6,260 nt of DNA from Anaerolineae bacterium. GTDB taxonomy: Bacteria > Chloroflexota > Anaerolineae > JAAYZQ01. Within the stretch, counting starts at the first letter, position 1; every line of letters starts with the position of its first letter. A program made the translations under genes and the position numbers. The notes beneath the pieces were generated by a model. It worked only from the letters and a program-made list of their open reading frames with translations, was not told where the DNA came from and ran no database searches. Location of the stretch: positions 1-6,260 of the forward strand of contig JAFGOG010000201.1 of the NCBI GenBank assembly GCA_016926595.1, read 5' to 3'. Shown piece by piece: positions 1 to 4,423 of this stretch.

Positions 1-906
1 AGTTACGCGGCGCGGCTGGCGCCGTGGTTACCCCGGCTGATGATCGTGGCACTGGCGGCCCTGCTGGGAACAGAGTTCCTGCGGGGCGGCACATACAGGA
101 CCCGGGCCTGGCTGAATGCGCCGATCCTGCTGCCAGCCCTGGGGACGGTCATCCTGGTATTTACGATCCTGTACGCGCTTGTAAAGCGACGCATCAACCG
201 GAACGTCCTCGTGACCGGGTGCATGAGCCTGTTGTGCCTGGCGGCAGCCATCCCGCTGATCGTGCCGGTCGCCTATCCGTCGTCGATCAGGTCGACCGAG
301 CCATCTGCCAGCGTACGTCTGCCTGCCGACGCGCCGCTGAAGGTGCTATGGGGAGGAGACACAGTAGAGGTCAATCAGCACGTCATCATCCCGGATCAGA
401 GGTGGGCGTACGATCTTGTAGTCGCCCCGTACCTGACAGGCAGCGCCAACCTGGAGGATTATGGCTGCTATGGCGTGGCGGTGGTCGCTCCGGCAAGCGG
501 AACGGTCGCGGCGGCTCACGACGGCGAACCGGACATGACGCCAGGCAGGTCCTCTGACAACACGCAAGCTCCAAAAGGCAACTATGTGGCGATCCGGCTG
601 GACGCGACCGACACTTTTCTGATCGTAGCCCACCTGAAAGCGGGAAGCGTCAGGGTGGCAGTGGGGGAGAGGGTGGTGGAGGGGCAGGAGATCGGGCAGT
701 GTGGGAATTCGGGGAACACGAGCGAGCCGCACATCCACATCCACCACCAGCGGCAAGACCCCAACCTGGTTCCGCTCGGATTTGCCGAAGGGCTGCCCCT
801 TTACTTCCGGGACCACGACGGTCCGCCGATGCCCGAGGGAGGGGTGCGGATCGAGAATGGAGAGGTAATCGCCACAGGGGCAATGGTGCAGCACATGGGC
901 AGGTAG
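1..906 (+). CDS. Membrane-anchored M23-type (LytM/peptidase) metallopeptidase, 5' partial
   Basis: The frame is open from the first base of the window. The first ATG (position 40) has no ribosome binding site, so the true start probably lies upstream. Residues below count from that ATG. Hydrophobic segments at about 1-14, 27-48 and 55-79 suggest several membrane helices, followed by an extracytoplasmic domain from about 95. That domain has the M23 beta-sheet pattern: H114 followed by QRWAYDL with D125, then GVAVVAPASGTV (145-156), AHLK with H198, GERVVEGQEIGQCGNSGNTS (209-228) and the HIHIH motif (H231, H233). H114, D125 and the HxH are the likely zinc ligands, with H198 a catalytic His. M23 enzymes cleave peptidoglycan cross-bridges or other glycine-rich peptides. 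The HxxxD spacing is longer than in classical LytM but is seen in the QRYAYDL-type branch. The substrate is unknown. Downstream genes are on the opposite strand, so this is the end of its transcription unit. Confidence 0.85.
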   Translation, partial: SYAARLAPWLPRLMIVALAALLGTEFLRGGTYRTRAWLNAPILLPALGTVILVFTILYALVKRRINRNVLVTGCMSLLCLAAAIPLIVPVAYPSSIRSTEPSASVRLPADAPLKVLWGGDTVEVNQHVIIPDQRWAYDLVVAPYLTGSANLEDYGCYGVAVVAPASGTVAAAHDGEPDMTPGRSSDNTQAPKGNYVAIRLDATDTFLIVAHLKAGSVRVAVGERVVEGQEIGQCGNSGNTSEPHIHIHHQRQDPNLVPLGFAEGLPLYFRDHDGPPMPEGGVRIENGEVIATGAMVQHMGR

Positions 907-996
907 CAGGGAAAACCGGAGGAGAGAAGCGGCGATGAGCGAGGCCAGCAAGAGGGCTCAGCGCCGCCCGTCTATCGCGAACCAGCTCTCTGACAA

Positions 997-1254
997 CTAG
1001 CCGAAGGACTTTCGCCGGCGGCGGCGCGAGCCGGGCCAGTGGTGGAAGACCATGGGTGGGCCCTGGGGCTGCATCCTGAAGAGCTCGTCGAGGGTGTAGT
1101 CCTAGCGGAGCAGGCCGGCGATCTGATCGTGGGTATAGCCGGCGATTAGCAGGTCGCGGACGTCGCAGCCGATGCGGGCGCTGATGTCACCGATGCTACC
1201 GGGCGGCCAGCCGGTGGTCGAGCGGTGGGCCAGGTAAGGGTCGAGGTTGTCCAC
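997..1254 (-). pseudogene. Small ORF interrupted by in-frame TAG, downstream of the AKR gene
   Basis: Reading leftwards from a GTG at 1254, 28 bases after the AKR stop, the frame gives 50 residues beginning VDNLDPYLAHRST and ending GYTHDQIAGLLR. It is stopped by TAG at 1104-1102. The same frame then continues for 34 codons starting DYTLDELFRMQPQGPP and ends in TAG at 999-997. The halves on both sides of the TAG look protein-like: an amphipathic 'RDLLIAGYTHDQIAGLL' stretch followed by 'YTLDELF'. This suggests one small soluble protein of about 85 residues broken by a nonsense codon. No good ribosome binding site precedes the GTG, so the start is uncertain. I do not recognise the family with certainty. 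It may be the last, decayed gene of the operon, or a shorter 50-residue protein that really ends at the first TAG. Confidence 0.4.
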
Positions 1255-1282
1255 AGCAGGTAGATCCACGGCAGGGGCCAGG

Positions 1283-2395
1283 TCAGCGCGTCTCGTAGAG
1301 GTCGACGGCACGGTCGATGATGGCCAGGACGTCGACGGAGAAGGGGCAGCGCTTGACACATGCGCCGCAGCGGGTGCAAGCCGAGGCCTTGACCGGCAGG
1401 GCGTCGTAGTGGGCCTGGAGAGCCGGGCCGAAAGTATCGACCAGGCGGGATACGAGTCCGATGTCAATGCCCACCGGGCAGGGCAAGCAGTGGTTGCAGT
1501 AGACACACTCACCGGAACGATACTGCTCAAACCCAGCGATGGCATCGCTAAAGTCCTTTTCCTCATCGCTGGCATCGATGTAGGCCAGAGAAGCCTCCAG
1601 CTCGGCGCAGTTGGCCACACCGGCGACCGCCGTGGCGACGGCCGGCTGGGTGAGGGTATAGCTGAGGCAGCGCACCGGGTTGAGGGTGCGCGGAACTTTT
1701 TTCTTGAACGACGGCCCGCCCGTCTGGTAACGCGCGAACTGGACGGTGCGGTTGGCCTGCAACAGCTTGCCGCCGCCAAAAGCCTTCATCGCCACCACGC
1801 CTACGCCCTGCTCGACGCAGGCCTGGAGGAGGGCGCTGCGGCCGGGCTCGGCGTGGCTGCTCAGGTTGACCGGGAACATCAGTACATCGATAAGCCCGTC
1901 CCGCACCGGATGGATGCACACCTCCGACAGGTGGCCGCTCAGCCCAACGCAGCGGGCCACTCCCTCGCGCCGGTAGTGGTGGGCTAGCTCCATGCTGCCG
2001 CCGGGTCGAAGGAGTGACTTGTACTCGGCTAGACCATTGACGTTGTGGACGAACAGGACGTCGATATAGTCGGTGTGGTAGCGGGCCAGGAAATCCTCAA
2101 CACCTGCCCGGCAGATGTCAGGGTTGGTCGTCTTCCAGTACTGGCCGTTCTTGACCGCGGCGTTGAGGTGGCAGGTGAGCAGCACCCGGTCGCGGCGGCC
2201 GCGCAGCGCCGCGGCGAACCGGTCACGGAACTCGGCAAAAGGTCCCACCAGGTCGAAGTAGTTGACGCCATGGTCGATGGCAAGGTCGACGATGGCCGCC
2301 GTTTCAGCCAGGGTGGTCCTGCGCATCAGGTGATCCGCGCCGACCGAGACGACGCCGACGGAGAGACCGGTTCTGCCCAGCTCACGGGTGTGCAT
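1283..2395 (-). CDS. Aldo/keto reductase-like protein with two C-terminal 4Fe-4S clusters
   Basis: This 370-residue protein combines an AKR (beta/alpha)8 barrel (about 1-280) with a ferredoxin-like tail. It starts with the AKR signature MHTRELGRTGLSVGVVSVG; strand 2 carries NYFD (D48) and strand 4 carries DYIDVLFVH (H117), both equivalent to tetrad residues. The tetrad Tyr position reads GPF (F53), and the usual ATK lysine strand reads LLTCHL (72-77), so the catalytic Tyr and Lys appear absent. The tail has C297xxC300xxC303xxC306P and C340xxC343xxC346xxxC350P, enough for two 4Fe-4S clusters. Family members of the iron-sulfur AKR group are cytosolic and poorly characterised; the cluster tail suggests electron transfer. 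A strong AAAGGAGG lies 5 bases before the ATG. It is 62 bases downstream of the second small membrane gene, hence probably co-transcribed. It ends in TGA. Family assignment is firm; the reaction is unknown and may not be classical carbonyl reduction. Confidence 0.93.
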   Translation of the reverse strand: MHTRELGRTGLSVGVVSVGADHLMRRTTLAETAAIVDLAIDHGVNYFDLVGPFAEFRDRFAAALRGRRDRVLLTCHLNAAVKNGQYWKTTNPDICRAGVEDFLARYHTDYIDVLFVHNVNGLAEYKSLLRPGGSMELAHHYRREGVARCVGLSGHLSEVCIHPVRDGLIDVLMFPVNLSSHAEPGRSALLQACVEQGVGVVAMKAFGGGKLLQANRTVQFARYQTGGPSFKKKVPRTLNPVRCLSYTLTQPAVATAVAGVANCAELEASLAYIDASDEEKDFSDAIAGFEQYRSGECVYCNHCLPCPVGIDIGLVSRLVDTFGPALQAHYDALPVKASACTRCGACVKRCPFSVDVLAIIDRAVDLYETR

Positions 2396-2400
2396 AGAAG

Positions 2401-2408
2401 CCTCCTTT
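2401..2408 (-). promoter_or_regulatory. Ribosome binding site of the AKR gene
   Basis: AAAGGAGG on the minus strand, 5 bases before the ATG at 2395. It fixes that start and is the strongest Shine-Dalgarno sequence in the window. Confidence 0.85.
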
Positions 2409-2425
2409 GTGCGGTTGATAGACCT

Positions 2426-2440
2426 TGCCGGATAGATCGC
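2426..2440 (+). repeat. Left arm of 15-bp inverted repeat flanking the two small membrane genes
   Basis: TGCCGGATAGATCGC reads here on the plus strand and is matched perfectly in inverse orientation at 2907-2921. Outside each arm the match resumes (AGACCT directly before this arm; AGACCT plus three extra bases before the other arm when read on the minus strand). The arm lies in the 62-base gap between the second small gene and the AKR gene. It could be a paired operator, the end of a small mobile cassette, or one side of a long-range RNA pairing. Confidence 0.7.
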
Positions 2441-2457
2441 GCAGCTACAGTCTGCAA

Positions 2458-2670
2458 TCAGCCCTGCACGGTGGCCTTGGGGCTAACCGTCTTGCCCAAC
2501 AACCCCACGCCTAGACCGGTGCATACTGCGTGAAAGATCATCGGTCCCCACAGCCCGCTGAATGTGGTAAACCCTTCTGCCCGGGAGAACACGCTCCCCA
2601 ATATGTAGACCATTCATATCAAGCCGGCCAGCAACAACAGGATACCTGCTACCCTCAGGACGATCTTCAT
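2458..2670 (-). CDS. Putative small membrane selenoprotein B (in-frame TGA at codon 19)
   Basis: Read through one TGA (2616-2614), the frame gives 70 residues: MKIVLRVAGILLLLAGLI, Sec19, then MVYILGSVFS and so on, ending SPKATVQG at a TGA (2460-2458). A first membrane helix spans about 4-28 with the TGA near its middle. A loop at 29-40 is followed by a second helix at about 43-59 containing IFHAV (H47) and C50. A GGAGAAGGGAG ribosome binding site ends 6 bases before the ATG, and the gene starts 22 bases after the preceding small gene. A stem-loop with a CGTG loop follows the TGA at bSECIS distance. Both sides of the TGA make sense as one protein and match the neighbour in layout (Sec to FH spacing of 28 versus 27). 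I do not recognise the family and assign no function; an intramembrane redox or metal-binding role is speculation. The alternatives are a nonsense-mutated pseudogene or a sequencing error. Confidence 0.65.
2583..2598 (-). promoter_or_regulatory. Candidate bSECIS stem-loop after TGA of small membrane gene B
   Basis: On the minus strand, counting from the base after the TGA, GGGAG (+16 to +20) pairs perfectly with CTCCC (+27 to +31) around the loop CGTGTT. The loop starts at +21 and has G as its second base. Bacterial SECIS elements are stem-loops inside the coding region shortly after UGA, with a G in the first two loop bases, bound by SelB. The second copy at 2798-2812 has the same position and loop start but a different stem. 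Confidence 0.6.
2614..2616 (-). other. In-frame TGA, candidate selenocysteine codon 19 of gene B
   Basis: TGA lies in frame between AGLI and MVYILGS in the first membrane helix. The gene ends in another TGA at 2460-2458, and the AKR and both lectin-like genes also end in TGA. General TGA-to-Trp recoding therefore does not fit. Confidence 0.6.
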
Positions 2671-2692
2671 AATACACTCCCTTCTCCAGCTG

Positions 2693-2878
2693 CTATGCAC
2701 CCAGCGCTTTGAGCGCGAGCCAAAGAGCCAGGGCAGCGAAAACGCCATGGAATAGATAGGCCGGCAGCAGCTTGAGACTCAGACCCGAGTACTTGCCGCG
2801 GAGCACGTCCGCCATAATGGTGCCGATTCAAGCGGCGCCGATCAGCCAGGCCACGAATGCGCCAATCCACCATAACAT
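2693..2878 (-). CDS. Putative small membrane selenoprotein A (in-frame TGA at codon 17)
   Basis: Read through one TGA (2830-2828), the frame gives 61 residues: MLWWIGAFVAWLIGAA, Sec17, IGTIMADVLRGKYSG, then a second hydrophobic helix (about 36-59) containing YLFHGVFAALAL with H44, ending at TAG. It is two membrane helices joined by a short polar loop, RGKYSG, with Sec inside helix 1. The ATG at 2878 is chosen because AGGAGG (2893-2888) precedes it by 9 bases and because only this frame gives a membrane protein on both sides of the TGA. It is the first gene of the likely operon with gene B and the AKR. Its layout (Sec-x26-His, FHGV) parallels gene B (Sec-x27-His, FHAV), suggesting an ancient tandem duplication. 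A CGTG-loop hairpin follows the TGA. TGG codons are used for Trp in the same gene. I do not recognise the family; a pseudogene remains possible but is less likely given the twin arrangement. Confidence 0.65.
2798..2812 (-). promoter_or_regulatory. Candidate bSECIS stem-loop after TGA of small membrane gene A
   Basis: On the minus strand GCGGA (+16 to +20 after the TGA) pairs perfectly with TCCGC (+26 to +30) around the loop CGTGC. Position, stem length and the CGTG loop start are identical to those of the element after the TGA of gene B, while the paired bases differ. That combination points to selection on structure rather than copied sequence. Confidence 0.6.
2828..2830 (-). other. In-frame TGA, candidate selenocysteine codon 17 of gene A
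   Basis: TGA separates WLIGAA from IGTIMADVL in one continuous hydrophobic helix. The reading frame stays open and membrane-like up to the TAG at 2695-2693. Confidence 0.6.
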
Positions 2879-2887
2879 GTTATCCTT

Positions 2888-2893
2888 CCTCCT
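2888..2893 (-). promoter_or_regulatory. Ribosome binding site of small membrane gene A
   Basis: AGGAGG on the minus strand, 9 bases before the ATG at 2878, within a purine-rich GAGGAGGAAGG run. It selects this ATG over the out-of-frame ATG at 2873. Confidence 0.75.
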
Positions 2894-2906
2894 CACGTCT
2901 ATTGGT

Positions 2907-2921
2907 GCGATCTATCCGGCA
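2907..2921 (-). repeat. Right arm of 15-bp inverted repeat, in the operon leader
   Basis: The minus strand reads TGCCGGATAGATCGC, identical to plus-strand 2426-2440. It lies 28 bases upstream of the first small gene, in the presumed 5' leader. The 2879-3016 gap that holds it shows no convincing promoter hexamers to me. Confidence 0.7.
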
Positions 2922-3016
2922 TGCAGGTCTCACCTGCGGCGCCACCGCTGAGGCAGCACCCACAGCATATACGATAACAAGCGCGCAAAGTTGCTCTGAC
3001 CCGTATTGAGTGGCTA

Positions 3017-3607
3017 TCAGTTCCGTGCTATCAACGGCAGGTAGACCATGTAGGCATCCTTGGCGCACCAGACTCGTGCGACAAGGTCACACGAGGCGGT
3101 TGATAGATCCCACAGGTCGGCCTGACTTGAGACCGTCTCCCACTGGTGAGAGAGATAGGCAACAGTGCCATAATGAGCAGCATTGGGACTGGTCCAATTG
3201 CTGCAGTTGCCGGTACCGGCCACGCTGCTGGTGAAGCTCGAATAGCCCGTCCGCACCCAAGCGGCTATGGCGGATGGCGGTCCATGGCCACTGTCAGCCC
3301 GAGTGGCCGCGGAGGGATGGGCATAGTCATAGATCAGGTTCGACACGTCGAGGATCTCCCAGAGGGAGGCCATGTGGTAGCCGCTGGCGCAGGCGGTGAG
3401 GGCATTGGTGGGGAGATAGCTGCCTATGGTCAGGTAGACATGCCGACCGGTGCGGGCAGGGACGAAATCGGGCATGGAACCGGCCAAGGCCTGGCCGCCG
3501 GAGGGGAGCAGAGGCACCGAGGCGGAGAGAAGCAACGCCAGGCCCAAGCTTGCAAGCAGCAACAACACACGCCGATCGTATGTGACGTGTAGTGTGATTC
3601 GCAACAT
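3017..3607 (-). CDS. Secreted four-Cys lectin-like domain protein with YLPLIARN tail
   Basis: Translation from the ATG at 3607 gives 196 residues. This start is preferred over the longer frame from 3628 because TGGAGG lies 10 bases before it. Residues 1-42 form a signal peptide: RR at 12-13, a Leu-rich core at 15-28, and likely cleavage after ALA. The body carries TACASGYHMASLWEILDVSN (71-90), DSGHGPPS, AAWVRTGYSS, GTGNCSNW (132-139), HQWET and SCDLVARVWC (172-181). C73, C135, C173 and C181 can form two disulfides, as in C-type-lectin-like or DUF1554-like domains; that fold assignment is inference. The tail YMVYLPLIARN (186-196) resembles the C-terminal motif frequent on exported Chloroflexota proteins. 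It follows its paralog directly, the ribosome binding site lying across the end of that gene, so the two are translated from one mRNA. The ligand is unknown. It ends in TGA. Confidence 0.85.
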   Translation of the reverse strand: MLRITLHVTYDRRVLLLLASLGLALLLSASVPLLPSGGQALAGSMPDFVPARTGRHVYLTIGSYLPTNALTACASGYHMASLWEILDVSNLIYDYAHPSAATRADSGHGPPSAIAAWVRTGYSSFTSSVAGTGNCSNWTSPNAAHYGTVAYLSHQWETVSSQADLWDLSTASCDLVARVWCAKDAYMVYLPLIARN

Positions 3608-3612
3608 GGTGC

Positions 3613-4215
3613 TCAATCCTCCACGCACCAGACCCGCACATTGATGTCGCAGCTAAATTCCTCCAAGCTCCACAGGCCGACCGGATCGGGTGGCGTTTCC
3701 CAGTTGTTGGTCAGCCGGGCTGCCGTGCCATGCGACACACTGCTTGCGGTGCTCCAATTCTCACAATTGCCTGTACCGACGCTGCTGCTGCCAGAACTGG
3801 AGTATCCGGTACGCACCCACCCGACCATGCCGGAGGGCGGGCCACTGCCACTGTCGTCCCGAATGTCAGCGACAGGCAGGTCGCCAGCGTAGCGCAGGTT
3901 GGAGACGTCGAGGATCTCCCACAGAGAGGCCATGTGGAAGCCGGCGGTGCAGGTGCTCAACGCCTGGTTACCGTAGCGGGTGGCACTAGTCAGGTAGAAA
4001 CGGCGAGCTCCCGACCCGGAGGAAACAGCAACCAGCCCCCCAGGCACGGCCCGCACTGCATTCAGAGAGGTCGTGGTTTTGCTCTGCGGCAGCGAGGCAG
4101 CACTGCCTTCGGCGCTCGTACCGGAGTAGAGCAGGCCAAAGACGACCAGCATAATCCCCAGAAAGAGCAGTGCGCGCCAGTCTATTAGCAGATTGATGGT
4201 CAGGTGATTTTTCAT
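3613..4215 (-). CDS. Membrane-anchored or secreted four-Cys lectin-like domain protein (upstream paralog)
   Basis: This 200-residue protein has a short basic N-terminus and one hydrophobic segment (about 14-31), acting as a signal peptide or anchor, followed by a Ser/Thr/Ala-rich linker (32-70). The domain matches the downstream paralog closely: STCTAGFHMASLWEILDVSN (87-106), DSGSGPPS, VGWVRTGYSSS, GTGNCENWS (147-155), NNWET and SCDINVRVWCVED (188-200). The four cysteines are C89, C151, C189 and C197. The protein ends right after the domain and lacks the YLPLIARN tail. GGAGAGGGGG lies just upstream of the ATG. The gene is first in a two-gene unit with a promoter at 4325-4354. A tandem duplication is the simplest origin. 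The domain resembles C-type-lectin-like/DUF1554 modules, but no sugar- or calcium-binding residues can be assigned. It ends in TGA. Confidence 0.85.
   Translation of the reverse strand: MKNHLTINLLIDWRALLFLGIMLVVFGLLYSGTSAEGSAASLPQSKTTTSLNAVRAVPGGLVAVSSGSGARRFYLTSATRYGNQALSTCTAGFHMASLWEILDVSNLRYAGDLPVADIRDDSGSGPPSGMVGWVRTGYSSSGSSSVGTGNCENWSTASSVSHGTAARLTNNWETPPDPVGLWSLEEFSCDINVRVWCVED
3618..3623 (-). promoter_or_regulatory. Ribosome binding site of the downstream lectin-like gene
   Basis: TGGAGG on the minus strand, inside the last codons of the upstream paralog and 10 bases before the ATG at 3607. The upstream stop (3615-3613) lies between this site and the start, which implies translational coupling. 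It decides the start at 3607. Confidence 0.65.
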
Positions 4216-4260
4216 TGCCCCCTCTCCGCTTGATGTAATTCCGGACTTGCGGCGCCGGTC

Positions 4261-4293
4261 TTTTTGTGCAACGCGAGCAGGCGTGCAAAAGGC
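4261..4293 (-). other. Imperfect stem-loop in the leader of the lectin-like genes
   Basis: On the minus strand TTTTGCACGC and GCGTTGCACAAAA are partly complementary (TGCA/TGCA and CGC/GCG with one bulged base) around a short loop. It lies between the promoter at 4325-4354 and the ATG at 4215, so it would be transcribed in the 5' leader. It may influence translation or be chance; the pairing is weak. Confidence 0.25.
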
Positions 4294-4324
4294 AGACGGA
4301 GCATGCCGGCCGTCCGATGACGGA

Positions 4325-4354
4325 ATTGTACCACACCTCTGTCCCTACTGCCAA
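4325..4354 (-). promoter_or_regulatory. Sigma70-type promoter for the two lectin-like genes
   Basis: On the minus strand TTGGCA (4354-4349) and TACAAT (4330-4325) are separated by 18 bases, with TGTGG directly before the -10. It lies 110 bases upstream of the ATG at 4215, in the only sizeable gap before these genes. Confidence 0.65.
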
Positions 4355-4423
4355 CGGAGGTGACTGCCGGTAAGGATTATGTCGTTTGGAATTGCGCGGG
4401 GTGTTCCTTGTATCCATCGCGGC

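Noticed and set aside
935..1000. Plus-strand 21-codon ORF (MSEASKRAQRRPS...) with GGAGGAG 10 bases upstream, ending at a CTAG shared with the minus-strand stop at 999-997
   Set aside because: It is too short and composition-driven to support as a gene. The opposite strand reads better as protein. The ribosome binding site is good, so it is recorded here rather than dismissed silently.
1247..1987. 246-codon plus-strand ORF opposite the AKR gene
   Set aside because: It is the antisense shadow of the AKR coding region; no recognisable domain.
2483..2677. 64-codon minus-strand frame (MYYEDRPEGSRY...) overlapping small gene B
   Set aside because: It is hydrophilic with no family-like features. 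The frame starting at 2670 has the ribosome binding site and the helix pattern.
2458..2878. Whole-genome recoding of TGA to Trp or Gly to explain the two internal TGA codons
   Set aside because: TGA terminates the AKR gene, both lectin-like genes and small gene B, and TGG is used for Trp in both small genes.
2879..3016. Promoter for the selenoprotein/AKR operon (TATCGT or TATATG with TTGCGC nearby on the minus strand)
   Set aside because: The spacing between hexamers is wrong for each combination I tried, so no promoter is annotated.
2411..3107. Shared 12-mer GCGGTTGATAGA at 2411-2422 and 3096-3107
   Set aside because: The second copy is inside the lectin-like coding region and the match does not extend. 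Likely chance.
4241..4265. Plus-strand CCGG...CCGG followed by TCTTTTTG as a terminator
   Set aside because: The stem is only 4 bp and no plus-strand gene ends upstream of it.
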